From Methylovulum sp. (GTDB taxonomy: Bacteria; Pseudomonadota; Gammaproteobacteria; Methylococcales; Methylomonadaceae): a stretch of 64,000 bases of DNA. Under the pieces are notes generated by a model. That model worked only from the letters and a program-made list of their open reading frames with translations, was not told where the DNA came from and made no database searches. Both the position numbers and the translations under genes were made by a program. The DNA lies in assembly GCA_030653435.1 (NCBI GenBank), contig JAURZI010000141.1:1-64000 (forward strand). Reading direction: 5' to 3'. Positions 36,477 through 45,173 of the stretch are shown here, piece after piece (the stretch's first letter is position 1; every line of letters begins with the position of its first letter).

Positions 36477-36670
36477 TACTCCCATCTGAGTCAAAAAGCG
36501 TTGAAGTTTTTGCCAGAGGTCATTATTCAGCCTTTTCCCATCGTAGGGCGCGCTGCGCGCGCCATCGGCAGCTCGGTACCGGAAAAGGCGCGCGCGGCGC
36601 GCCCGTTTCGTGTGACGGTAGGCGTTGCCGGTATTAAAAACTTAGACGTTTTTTCGATCAGATGGGAGTA
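36477..36670 (-). mobile_element. MITE-like repeat, copy 2 (194 bp)
   Basis: Terminal inverted repeats ACTCCCATCTGA at both ends, continuing into TC(A/G)AAAAA. Inverted relative to the copy at 25236-25390: 36611-36632 is the exact complement of 25276-25297. It carries an extra internal block (about 36513-36540, including GGTCATTATTCAG) missing from copy 1. A GC-rich palindromic core of alternating GCGC (36548-36603) would fold into a strong hairpin. It fills most of the gene-free gap 36416-36720 between queG and the PepSY gene. Confidence 0.75.
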
Positions 36671-36720
36671 GTAACCTAGTCGCGAGGCAGCAAACCTACT
36701 CCTGCTTGAGCGACAATGTA

Positions 36721-37911
36721 TCAACCCGACATCCTCGCCCGCCGCTTTTTAAGCCAAATCACCACGCCGGTCACCGATAACATAACAATCACCAAGCCTA
36801 GCACACAGACAAATATCCGGTACGGCATCCCAAAGACGTTGGCCATATGTAAGGCCGCCAGCCATGAAGTAATAGTATTGCCGTTATATTGCCCGTGGGG
36901 CAACAACAGCATTTTTTGCTCGCCGGTGCTTGCGTCAATCACCACGCGTGTTTGACCGGAGTGATCTTGAAAATCAAGGCTGCTGCGTACGGTATAAACA
37001 TAAAATCCTTTTGCGCGGTTTAGCCAAAAGCCAGCAGGATTTTCGACGGTAAACCCCTGTGTCGCCGCCGCACGAGCCATCGCCTCATTACCGATGCGGT
37101 AAGCATCGTGCCAATTGATGGCTGGGTTTTCGAGCGGTTTATTTAAGTCGGGAATGTCCGTCCACGGTTCGTGAAAATCGCTGACCGTTTGCATGGCGGC
37201 CTTGTAGACCGTATCGCCCAAGTTCATGTACACGCTAGACCATGCGAACACCAGCAAAGCTATCCATAACCACAAGCCTCCAGCCCTATGAAAATCAAAA
37301 TTAATGCGGAAGGCCGAACCGCGCCATTTGATTTGCCATGCAGGCCGCCAGCGTTGCCAAAATGGACGGCGGCCTGGCGTGTTTGCCTTGGCAGGCAAGG
37401 TCAGATAAAAACCGATAAAGCAATCGAGTGTCCACACCAGCGCGGTGATCCCTAAAATCCAGCCGCCTAACTCACCCAAAGCCAGAGAGTAATGCAGTTT
37501 ATAAACAAACGGCATCAAATTGACCCAACCCTGGTAAATGTCGCCCCAGGTGCGTCGACCTAGTTCCTCGCCCGTGTAAGGGTTGAGCAATAACTGGTCA
37601 AAGTCCAATTCATACGGCTGTCCGGTTGCTGGATTCGTCCGTGGCGATACTGGGATATGTGTCGCTTCAGGATTTAGCCAAACCGATTCCACTTGAGCTT
37701 GTGGCGCCAACCGTTCTGCCTGTTCAATCAACACAATCGGCGATAAAGGCGGGCGGCCTTGCGCTTCAGCAAAAAATTGCGGGTTGAGGGCTTGTTCCAA
37801 TTCGGCATAAAACGCCAACAAACTACCCGTAAGACCCACAATAACCAAAAAAATCGTCATCGCCAAACCAGCGTAACGGTGGATGAAGACCCAAAAGGGA
37901 CGGATTTTCAT
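36721..37911 (-). CDS. PepSY-associated membrane protein (PiuB-like)
   Basis: A 396-residue inner-membrane protein starting MKIRPFWVFIHRYAGLAMTIFLVIVGLTGSLLAF, the classic PepSY_TM start with conserved His. It has four or five membrane helices and periplasmic PepSY-like stretches; the last helix is FVCVLGLVIVMLSVTGVVIWL. GGAG precedes the ATG. It lies downstream of a siderophore receptor gene on the same strand and probably serves as a ferric-siderophore reductase or iron-release factor. Confidence 0.88.
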   Translation of the reverse strand: MKIRPFWVFIHRYAGLAMTIFLVIVGLTGSLLAFYAELEQALNPQFFAEAQGRPPLSPIVLIEQAERLAPQAQVESVWLNPEATHIPVSPRTNPATGQPYELDFDQLLLNPYTGEELGRRTWGDIYQGWVNLMPFVYKLHYSLALGELGGWILGITALVWTLDCFIGFYLTLPAKANTPGRRPFWQRWRPAWQIKWRGSAFRINFDFHRAGGLWLWIALLVFAWSSVYMNLGDTVYKAAMQTVSDFHEPWTDIPDLNKPLENPAINWHDAYRIGNEAMARAAATQGFTVENPAGFWLNRAKGFYVYTVRSSLDFQDHSGQTRVVIDASTGEQKMLLLPHGQYNGNTITSWLAALHMANVFGMPYRIFVCVLGLVIVMLSVTGVVIWLKKRRARMSG

Positions 37912-38056
37912 AGCGACTCCAACAGATTGAATTCGGCAAATATATTGCCATTACTCTAGTAAGACGAATGGGGGATTAGAAATCTCACTTCATAAATTTT
38001 TTTAATGCTGGGTTGGGAAAGCATGCCGCCAACAGAATCACATTGAGCCCAGGGTT

Positions 38057-38221
38057 GGACGGGTTTTGTTAACCCGTCCGTAATGTTTTGTGACCGTTGA
38101 AATGGCTTGAAATGTTGAGGTCGGGGTTGTGTAAACCCCGACCTGCTCTAGGTCATTATTCAGTCTTTTCCCAGCGATCGGGTGGAGATAACGGGATTTC
38201 GCCCGTGATCTCCACCCGATC
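38057..38221. repeat. three successive perfect or near-perfect hairpins
   Basis: In the 386-bp gap between the PepSY and receptor genes (37912-38297), three unrelated inverted repeats follow one another. Hairpin 1 is GGACGGGTT/AACCCGTCC (38057-38079). Hairpin 2 is an 11-bp stem AGGTCGGGGTT (38118-38144). Hairpin 3 has a 14-bp outer stem GATCGGGTGGAGAT with an inner ACGGG/CCCGT (38176-38221). Bases 38150-38176 match the MITE copy 2 insert in 25 of 27 positions. They could terminate or process the transcript leaving the receptor gene. Confidence 0.75.
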
Positions 38222-38297
38222 ATCCAGACACCTTACGGGTTAAAAAACTGAAAGTTCTCAAAGCCCGGCAATAACATTACAGAAGCCGTTTCACCCA

Positions 38298-40733
38298 TTA
38301 AAACGATACCCGAATTGACCCTAAGACTGTGCGTGGCGCACCGTAGTAACTGCCGCCAGTCTGAAAATAAGTTTTGTCCAACAGATTGTCGATATTGACT
38401 TGGGCAGTAAACTTGGATGCCCCTATCTTCCAGTCGTAGCTTGCCATTGCATTCATCGTGACATAGCCTGGAAGCTGGTAATCATCGGTATCCCTGCCTT
38501 GCCGTTCATCGACGGCAATAGCGCCTGCGCCAAACTTGAAACCTGAAAGAGTGCCATACTGAAATTCATAAGTGCTCCACAGACTCCCCATATTTCTAGG
38601 AACGTTGCCAAGTCGATTGCCTACAGGGGTATCTGCTAAATCATTACTTTTAGTGATCTGAGCGAAAGGCATGTAGGTATAGTTGCCTATCACACGCCAA
38701 CCGGGCAAAATTTCGCCAGCGACATCCAATTCCACGCCGTGGGTCTGTGCTTCGCCAACTGCAATAAGCCCGAAAGGCAAATTGTTAGGATCAGGAATTT
38801 GCAGGTTTTGCTTGGTCAATTCAAAGTAAGAGAGCGTAGCTGTTAGCTGGCCATTCCAAAATTCTGTTTTGCCGCCCATTTCCCATTGCTGTGCCGTTTG
38901 CGGCGAAAAAGCTTTTCCGTTCGAATCAAAACCATTGGACGCGCCGAAATTTTCTGTGTAGCTGCCATACAAAGACAACCATTGCAATGGCCGCCAGAGC
39001 AGGCCGCCACGAGGGCTGACTTGATCATCGTCGTTAATGGTAGCGTTCATAAGGTTATCTTCGGTCACCGCATTGTCATAACGCAATCCTGCTAAGGCGT
39101 GCAAGTTGAAAGGCAACTTGACTTGGTCTTGTAGGAAAATACCATACCACTCGGTGGTGTGGCTGATTGGCCCCCAGGCATATTTTGAGGTTTCCAGGTC
39201 TGCAAGCGGGGCAAGATAAACCGGATTCGAGATACTGGAAGTGCCAATCGGTGGGCAACAATACTGGTTGTCGATTTTTTCATTGGTACGATAGTAATCA
39301 CCGCCGAAGACTAGAGAATGATGTAACACGCCTGTGTCAAACTTGCCAGTCAGATTGACGGTGTTGAAATAACGGTCTGCCTCAAGTCCTTTTACCGTAG
39401 AGGTTCTTACAGTATAGCTGCCGTCTGGTTGGAACTTAGTGGCAAAAGCTGCGCCATCCCCTCCCTGTTCAGTAAAGTTGGCATTGAAGCGGTGCTGCAA
39501 AGTCCAGTTGTCATTGAGCGCATGCGACCAATTGATGCCGACGAGCATGTCGTCAGTTGCTTGATCGCTCCAAGGCTGCCCAAAACTGTAGGAACGAGGT
39601 GCAGAGACGGGACGATTGCCTAAATTCGGGATAGGAGATTGAAGTTGATTGTCGGTGTGCAGATATTCCAGTTCCAAAGTCGCCTGGGTTTTAGGGCTGA
39701 TATTCCATTTGACTACAGGCGCGACAAAAACCCGCTTGTTGTCAACAAAATCTTGAAATGATCCGGAATTTTCATAATCCATATTCAAGCGATAAAGTAA
39801 CGTATCGTCCTTAGTGATAGGGCCGGTTGCATCGGCGGTGGTGCGGTAAAAATCATAGGAACCAAATTGCTGTTGCAAAGAATAAAAAGGGCTGGCGAGC
39901 GGCTGTTTAGTGACCAGATTGACGATGCCGCCAGGTTCGGCTCGTCCATACAAAATAGAGGCCGGGCCTTTTAGCACTTCGATACGTTCCAAATTAGCCG
40001 TGTCTCTCTTCAAACCAAACCCGCTGGAACCAAGGACGGATGGAAATAAAACCCCATTGCGGTAAACCGAGTTGCTTGTGTCAAACCCGCGTATCAGGAA
40101 TGAATCGACACCGTTGCCGATATTGCCTGCCTTCATGACACCACTGACGTTTTTCGTGGCATCCTCGACGCGCACCACTTGCTGGTCTTGCAGCACCTGC
40201 TTAGGCACGACCTGAATCGAGAACGGCGTTTCCATGATAGGCGTGTTGGTCTTGGTCGCTGTCGTGGCGTTGGTGCGGTTGTAATCAGGATTGTAAGGGT
40301 CAGCCGAACCATCTTCATAACCTTCAGTTTTCCCGGTCACTTTCATCGTCGGTAACGTCGTCGCCGATTGCGGGGGCGTTGGCTCTACCGTTGTTGATTT
40401 TACCAACGTCATGCTCCCGTCCTTCGCCTGCCGCACCGCCAAGCCTTTCCCCGCCACCAACTTGTCCAACGCCTGTTGCGGTGTGTACTGGCCATAAACC
40501 GGATTAGCACGGACATCCTGTGCCAACCCTGCCGGAAAGCCAACCTGCCAATCGCTGGTGGCGATGAAGGCATTGAGCGCGTCCGCCAAGGGTTGGGTAG
40601 GTATGTCAAATTGCTGGGTCTGGTTGCCCGCCGCCAAAGCCAGTTGTGACACGCCCAGCGCGGGTAGTGCCAAGGCGATGGCGAGCGTGAGTTGGCGCAG
40701 CGCGCCGGGGGTATTGCTGGTGTTCAGGTGCAT
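38298..40733 (-). CDS. TonB-dependent ferric-siderophore receptor with STN signalling domain
   Basis: An 811-residue outer-membrane receptor. Signal peptide to about residue 35 (SQLALAAG), then an STN domain (about 40-112, FDIPTQPLADALNAFIATSD), a plug domain with SFLIRGFDTSNSVYRNG and IEVLKGPASILYGRAEPGG, and a 22-strand barrel ending in GSIRVSF. The STN domain lets the loaded receptor signal to FecR. The fecR and ECF sigma genes lie just upstream on the same strand, so uptake is probably self-inducing. FpvA/FoxA-like; the siderophore is unknown. CAGGA precedes the ATG. Confidence 0.94.
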   Translation of the reverse strand: MHLNTSNTPGALRQLTLAIALALPALGVSQLALAAGNQTQQFDIPTQPLADALNAFIATSDWQVGFPAGLAQDVRANPVYGQYTPQQALDKLVAGKGLAVRQAKDGSMTLVKSTTVEPTPPQSATTLPTMKVTGKTEGYEDGSADPYNPDYNRTNATTATKTNTPIMETPFSIQVVPKQVLQDQQVVRVEDATKNVSGVMKAGNIGNGVDSFLIRGFDTSNSVYRNGVLFPSVLGSSGFGLKRDTANLERIEVLKGPASILYGRAEPGGIVNLVTKQPLASPFYSLQQQFGSYDFYRTTADATGPITKDDTLLYRLNMDYENSGSFQDFVDNKRVFVAPVVKWNISPKTQATLELEYLHTDNQLQSPIPNLGNRPVSAPRSYSFGQPWSDQATDDMLVGINWSHALNDNWTLQHRFNANFTEQGGDGAAFATKFQPDGSYTVRTSTVKGLEADRYFNTVNLTGKFDTGVLHHSLVFGGDYYRTNEKIDNQYCCPPIGTSSISNPVYLAPLADLETSKYAWGPISHTTEWYGIFLQDQVKLPFNLHALAGLRYDNAVTEDNLMNATINDDDQVSPRGGLLWRPLQWLSLYGSYTENFGASNGFDSNGKAFSPQTAQQWEMGGKTEFWNGQLTATLSYFELTKQNLQIPDPNNLPFGLIAVGEAQTHGVELDVAGEILPGWRVIGNYTYMPFAQITKSNDLADTPVGNRLGNVPRNMGSLWSTYEFQYGTLSGFKFGAGAIAVDERQGRDTDDYQLPGYVTMNAMASYDWKIGASKFTAQVNIDNLLDKTYFQTGGSYYGAPRTVLGSIRVSF

Positions 40734-40864
40734 AATGGTTCCTGGGTGTCGTTGAAAATCGCGATTTTTGCCGCGCTTAGGTGACGAGACGTTTCAGGAT
40801 TTGGATCACACACTTGGGATGGAAAGTTTTTTTGTTGATTGATCGATAAGGGCTAAATAGTTAG

Positions 40865-40927
40865 GCTAAATTAAATTTAATTTTTTATGGAAGATCGGCG
40901 ACTCGAACCGAAAGAGAGGAAACGTGA
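40865..40927 (+). pseudogene. probable 3' remnant of brnT toxin gene
   Basis: The frame ending at TGA 40925-40927 reads ...FYGRSATRTEREET, close to the usual BrnT C-terminal pattern (ISAR-x-ATR-x-ERE-x-Y). Its stop overlaps the brnA ATG by one base, as in intact brnTA operons. A stop at 40862-40864 closes the frame upstream, so only about 20 codons remain and no toxin can be made. Confidence 0.4.
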
Positions 40928-41241
40928 TGAGCAAAATTGTTCGCTATGAGGTAGACCTTAATAACTTGCCGCCGCTGACCGAAGAACGTAAGGCAGAACT
41001 CAAGGCACTGGCAGAATTGCCGGACAGTGAAATCGACTTCAGTGACATTCCGCCTCTGGATGAATCCTTCTGGAAGAAGGCTGTACGCAATCCGTTCTAC
41101 AAGCCCACCAAGACCTCTACCACGGTACGCGTGGACGCTGATGTGCTGGCCTGGCTGAAGAGCCAAGGCAAGGGCTATCAGACCCGCATCAATACTATCT
41201 TGCGCGAAGCCATGCTGCGCTCGCTGCATGACAAGGGTTGA
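40927..41241 (+). CDS. brnA: BrnA-family antitoxin, without a toxin partner
   Basis: 104 residues from ATG 40927, with AGAGG at good spacing. The C-terminal half TSTTVRVDADVLAWLKSQGKGYQTRINTILR is the ribbon-helix-helix DNA-binding domain of BrnA/CopG antitoxins. The N-terminal half SDIPPLDESFWKKAVRNPFYKP is the usual BrnT-binding and linker part. It sits antisense between the receptor and fecR genes. With brnT reduced to a scrap, it may act alone as a repressor. Confidence 0.82.
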   Translation: MSKIVRYEVDLNNLPPLTEERKAELKALAELPDSEIDFSDIPPLDESFWKKAVRNPFYKPTKTSTTVRVDADVLAWLKSQGKGYQTRINTILREAMLRSLHDKG

Positions 41242-41289
41242 ACCTATACTTTGCAGGATAGAAAACTTGAAGCTGGTGCGTTGTTGTAA

Positions 41290-42252
41290 TTACGATTTCA
41301 ACACCGTCAAATACGGCGAAAGCGTCATCACTTTCGCGCCAATAATATCCGCTAGAGTACGGACGACCGCAGCAGTATCGTCCAGTTTGTAATTGCCGGT
41401 CATGCGGATTTGCCCAAGTTTGGCGTCGGTTATCAAAATCACGCCCGGATGGTAACGATCCAGTTCGGCGATGACTTGCGCTAGGGTTTGGTCTTGGAAA
41501 ATCAGGCGGCCTTTTAGCCACGCGAAACTGCGGATGGGGTTGATGGGTGTGGCGGTGCTGACGTTGTTTGCGCTTATTTCAGTATGTTGTCCAGCGGTCA
41601 GTTGTACGCTGCCGTTGTTTTTTCCGGCGCAAGCGACAATGCCGCTATCCACGTCCACATCCGTTCTTTCCCCGATTTTTACGGTAAAGCGTGTGCCAAC
41701 CACGAGCACCGAGCCTTGTTCGGTGGCGACAATAAACGGTTTGGCTTTGTCCGGCTGTACTTCAAAATAGGCTTCTCCTTGCAATAATTTGATGCCACGT
41801 TGTGACTCGTTAAAGTTAAGCGTGACGGCAGAATCGGTATTTAAGATCATTGCCGAACCGTCTGCCAGTTCAATCCGTCGTTGTTCGCCCGTGGCGGTGG
41901 CGTAATCGGCTTGCCAACGGTTGATAAGGTTAGCAGCGGCTACGAACCAGGTGCAGGCCAAAATGACGGAAGCGGCGGTTGCCCAGCGCAAGGATTGATT
42001 ACGTTTATGCGCGACCGGAAAAGGAATGGTGGCATAGTGGCTTAGGGCTTGGTGTAATGCAGGTGATTGCCAAAGTTGTTCGACTTTAGCAAATGCGGCT
42101 TGATGGGCGGGGTTTGCTGCGAACCATTGTGCAAACGCGGCTTTGTCGCCATTGCTGACCTTGCTGTCCTGCAAACGGGCGAACCAAGCCAAGGCTTGGC
42201 CTTGTACGTGGCTTTGTGTACGAGATAAATCCGGTTCGGAATGATAGGACAT
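41290..42252 (-). CDS. FecR-type anti-sigma regulator
   Basis: A 320-residue inner-membrane regulator. N-terminal cytoplasmic sigma-binding domain (AWFARLQDSKVSNGDKAAFAQW, about 24-45), one membrane helix (about 94-112, AASVILACTWFVAAANLI), a periplasmic FecR domain (LADGSAMILNTDSAVTLNF) and a C-terminal STN-contact domain (about 250-320). It passes the receptor signal to the ECF sigma factor encoded 59 bases upstream. The receptor target is presumably the gene at 38298-40733. Confidence 0.92.
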   Translation of the reverse strand: MSYHSEPDLSRTQSHVQGQALAWFARLQDSKVSNGDKAAFAQWFAANPAHQAAFAKVEQLWQSPALHQALSHYATIPFPVAHKRNQSLRWATAASVILACTWFVAAANLINRWQADYATATGEQRRIELADGSAMILNTDSAVTLNFNESQRGIKLLQGEAYFEVQPDKAKPFIVATEQGSVLVVGTRFTVKIGERTDVDVDSGIVACAGKNNGSVQLTAGQHTEISANNVSTATPINPIRSFAWLKGRLIFQDQTLAQVIAELDRYHPGVILITDAKLGQIRMTGNYKLDDTAAVVRTLADIIGAKVMTLSPYLTVLKS

Positions 42253-42311
42253 GGCAGTTATTTTGTGGGTTCAGCGACATTTTATCAGTATCAGGCGTTT
42301 GTGCCATGCTG

Positions 42312-42848
42312 TTAAAAAGGCTCATCACCTTGGGCAGCGATAAGATGAGCTACCGCGGCTTGGATATTTTTTTCCACCGCACTGCGGGAAATGCCCACAT
42401 GAATGGCGATGCGCTCGTAAGGCCAATGATGGAAGCGATGTAACACTAAGCAGGTTCGTCGCCGTTCTGACAAGTTCTGTAAGCCATCAAGCAGTAATGC
42501 TACTTGCTGCTGATCGGCGACGATTTGTTCCGGTGATAAGGTTGTGTTGGGAACAGACTCAAAAAAACCGTTAGTTTCTTGTTTGGCTGTTGCTACTTCA
42601 TTGGCAAATGGCTGGCGGATGCGTTGTTTGCGTAGATGATCCAAGGCTAGATTTCGGCCAATTTGGAATAGGAACGAATTCGGAAAACTGATTTCTTGGG
42701 TTGTTGCGGCCTGCAAAAACTTGAGATAGGTATCCTGCGCCAAATCTTCGGCGGTTTGCGGACAACCGACAATGCGGGCGATGGTATGGATGAGGGAGTG
42801 GCGATGATGTAAAAATACATCATTGGCATTAATCGCGGTGATATTCAT
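42312..42848 (-). CDS. FecI-like ECF sigma factor
   Basis: A 178-residue ECF sigma-70. Region 2 is visible in GCPQTAEDLAQDTYLKFL and FLFQIGRNLALDHLRKQR; region 4 in LSERRRTCLVLHRFHHWPYERIAIHVGISRSAVEKNI, with the HxGxSxxAVEKxI helix-turn-helix typical of iron-starvation FecI factors. It likely drives the receptor gene downstream. Expression is probably Fur-controlled, but I could not identify a Fur box. Confidence 0.93.
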   Translation of the reverse strand: MNITAINANDVFLHHRHSLIHTIARIVGCPQTAEDLAQDTYLKFLQAATTQEISFPNSFLFQIGRNLALDHLRKQRIRQPFANEVATAKQETNGFFESVPNTTLSPEQIVADQQQVALLLDGLQNLSERRRTCLVLHRFHHWPYERIAIHVGISRSAVEKNIQAAVAHLIAAQGDEPF

Positions 42849-43205
42849 GACGAGCGTTAGTGCGGGTATTTAGCGGAAGTAATGATGATGAGCTAATACA
42901 GCAAAACCTACGCCATAAATCGGGATTTTATCTGCACAGTGCCGTCAAGACACTCAAGTCATGAATTCCACCGCCTCACGAAACAAGTTACCGCCTGATG
43001 CTTTTCAGATCAAGAAAAGTGGGTATCGCCAAAACATAAAAAACTGAGTCATATCCCACAGTAGGTGCGGCATTTGCCCAGGTTTTAAACACCGCTGCTA
43101 TGGGCAACAAGAAAAAAGTCAGGGATTAGCCTTTAGTTCAACGGTAGGGCTGTGATAGGGGTATATCTTGCATGCCGATCTAGCGTATCTTAAGATGCAC
43201 GGCAC
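42849..43205. other. 357-bp interval, no gene seen
   Basis: Upstream of the sigma factor gene and downstream of gloB. It holds no convincing ORF. A tRNA D-arm-like string (TTAGTTCAACGGTAGGGC, about 43132-43149) is not followed by an anticodon or T arm. A small palindrome ATCTTAAGAT lies near 43187. Confidence 0.55.
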
Positions 43206-43970
43206 CTAAAAAACGTCTTTTAATTGCCGCAGTCGTGCAAAAACAGCTACAGGATCCCCTGCCGGCATCCCTAGGGTTGCTTGCAAGCTTGGGCTGTCCT
43301 CCCTGAAAAAGGGATTGGTCGCCAGTTCCTGGGCTATTGTTGACGGTACCGTGGGTTCATGTTTTGCCCGTAGTTGATTGATGATGGCCATTCGTTCTTG
43401 CAAAGCCCGGTTGTCAGGTTCCACGCTTAAGGCGAACCGGCCGTTGTTTTGGGTATATTCGTGGGCGCAATAGATGCGGGTGGCTGGGGGCAAGGCTTTC
43501 AATTTTTGCAGTGATTGCCAAAGCTGCTGTGCGCTGCCTTCAAACAAACGGCCGCAGCCCATGACAAATAAGGTGTCGCCGCAAAACAGCAGGCCGTCGT
43601 CGGTAAAATGGTAGACCATATGGCCGCTAGTATGTCCGGGCGTGGCTAGCACATGGATAGGATGCCGGCCCAGGCTGATGACATCGTGTTCTTTGACAGG
43701 TCGATCTATGCCGGGGATGCGCGGCCGGTCGTCACTGCCGGCGATGATGGTGCAGCCGGTTTTTTGCTTGAGTTCCAGATTGCCGCCGACATGGTCGTTA
43801 TGATGGTGGGTATTCAGGATAACGTTAAGCCGCCAATGCCGTTGCTCCAGAGCCGCGAGCACGGGTGCGGCCAAGGCAGGGTCTATGGCGGCGGTTTCGC
43901 CGGTTATCGGGTCGTGCACCAGATAAATGTAATTGTCGTTTAAAACAGGGAGCTGGAGTATGGTCAGCAT
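43206..43970 (-). CDS. gloB: GloB, hydroxyacylglutathione hydrolase (glyoxalase II)
   Basis: 254 residues from ATG 43968-43970 (MLTILQLPVLNDNYIYLV), the usual GloB start; the longer in-frame reading overlaps pilU. The metallo-beta-lactamase motif is THHHNDHVGG, followed by TPGHTSGHMVY and FCGDTLF, and the C-terminal glutathione-binding region RIYCAHEYTQNNGRFA. It hydrolyses S-lactoylglutathione in methylglyoxal detoxification. It lies 28 bases downstream of pilU. Confidence 0.95.
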   Translation of the reverse strand: MLTILQLPVLNDNYIYLVHDPITGETAAIDPALAAPVLAALEQRHWRLNVILNTHHHNDHVGGNLELKQKTGCTIIAGSDDRPRIPGIDRPVKEHDVISLGRHPIHVLATPGHTSGHMVYHFTDDGLLFCGDTLFVMGCGRLFEGSAQQLWQSLQKLKALPPATRIYCAHEYTQNNGRFALSVEPDNRALQERMAIINQLRAKHEPTVPSTIAQELATNPFFREDSPSLQATLGMPAGDPVAVFARLRQLKDVF

Positions 43971-43998
43971 GATCGGATGCTCGGCATTGATGGTTAAG

Positions 43999-45165
43999 CT
44001 AGTGATTAATTCCCATAGAAGATTTGTAGAAATCACTATCGCTATCTTCTTCTTTCAGCATCATTTCATTATTTTCGAAGTCACCCGTATTGGCCGTGCC
44101 CAGTTTAATCATCAAGCGGATTTCGTTGCGTGAGTCTGCGGAATCCAGGGCGTCTTCATAGCTGATTTTGTTGGCCATGTATAAATCAAAAAGCGCCTGA
44201 TCAAAAGTTTGCATACCCAGTTCACGCGAATCTTTCATCAGTTCCTTAAGTTTGTGGATTTCACCCTTGCGGATGTAATCTTTGACTAAGGGCGTATTGA
44301 TTAATATTTCCAAGGCAGGATAGCGGCCATTGCCATCAGCCCGTTTGATCAGTTGCTGGGCAACAATACCGCGCAAGTTCAGCGACAAATCCATTAATAC
44401 CTGATAGTGCATGTCTTCCGGGAAGAAATGCAAAATTCGGTCCAAGGCTTGGTTGGCATTGTTGGCATGTAGCGTGGTTACACATAAATGTCCGGTTTCT
44501 GCAAAGGTAATGGCATTTTGCATGGTTTCGCGGGATCTGACTTCACCGATTAAAATGACATTAGGCGCTTGGCGCAAGGTGTTTTTCAGCGCCACCTCAT
44601 AAGATTCGGTGTCAATGCCCACCTCGCGCTGGGTAATGATGCAGCCCAGATGCTGGTGCTGGAATTCTATCGGGTCTTCGATAGTGATGATATGGCCGCT
44701 GCTGTTTTCATTCCGGTGTTTGATTAAAGCGGCTAATGAGGTCGATTTGCCCGTGCCTGTTGCGCCGACCAGCAAGAACAGCCCGCGTTTTTCCATAATG
44801 AGGGTTTTTAGCACGGACGGCAAATGCAGGGATTCTGCCGAGGGGATGTTGTTTTCAATACGGCGTAGCACCATGCCCGCCGCATCCCGCTGTGTAAAAG
44901 CGCTGATCCTGAAGCGGCCCACGTCTTTTATGCCGATGGCAAACTGGCATTCATGGGTGTTTTCAAATTCATTGATTTGGCGTTGGTTCATGACGCTTTT
45001 GACGATTTTTAATGATTGGTCAGCGCTTAGCGGTGTTTTAGAGATTTCAACCAATGCGCCGTCGACTTTAATGGTCGGCGCCCGCCCTGCCGTGATGAAC
45101 AGGTCGGAGGCTTTTTTTTTCACCATCAACTCAAGAATGGGGTCAAGGATGGGGTTGCTGTCCAT
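43999..45165 (-). CDS. pilU: PilU, type IV pilus retraction ATPase
   Basis: A 388-residue secretion ATPase of the PilT/PilU group. Walker A is VGATGTGKSTSLAAL, the Asp box contains HIITIEDPIEF, Walker B is NVILIGEVRSRETM and the His box is TGHLCVTTLHANNANQALDR. The long, acidic C-terminus (KEEDSDSDFYKSSMGINH) and position directly after pilT identify it as PilU. AGGAG precedes the ATG. Confidence 0.94.
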   Translation of the reverse strand: MDSNPILDPILELMVKKKASDLFITAGRAPTIKVDGALVEISKTPLSADQSLKIVKSVMNQRQINEFENTHECQFAIGIKDVGRFRISAFTQRDAAGMVLRRIENNIPSAESLHLPSVLKTLIMEKRGLFLLVGATGTGKSTSLAALIKHRNENSSGHIITIEDPIEFQHQHLGCIITQREVGIDTESYEVALKNTLRQAPNVILIGEVRSRETMQNAITFAETGHLCVTTLHANNANQALDRILHFFPEDMHYQVLMDLSLNLRGIVAQQLIKRADGNGRYPALEILINTPLVKDYIRKGEIHKLKELMKDSRELGMQTFDQALFDLYMANKISYEDALDSADSRNEIRLMIKLGTANTGDFENNEMMLKEEDSDSDFYKSSMGINH

Positions 45166-45173
45166 ATCGTCTC

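Noticed and set aside
43130-43205. tRNA-like D arm
   Set aside because: No anticodon stem, no T-arm motif (GGTTCGAATCC) and no acceptor pairing follow.
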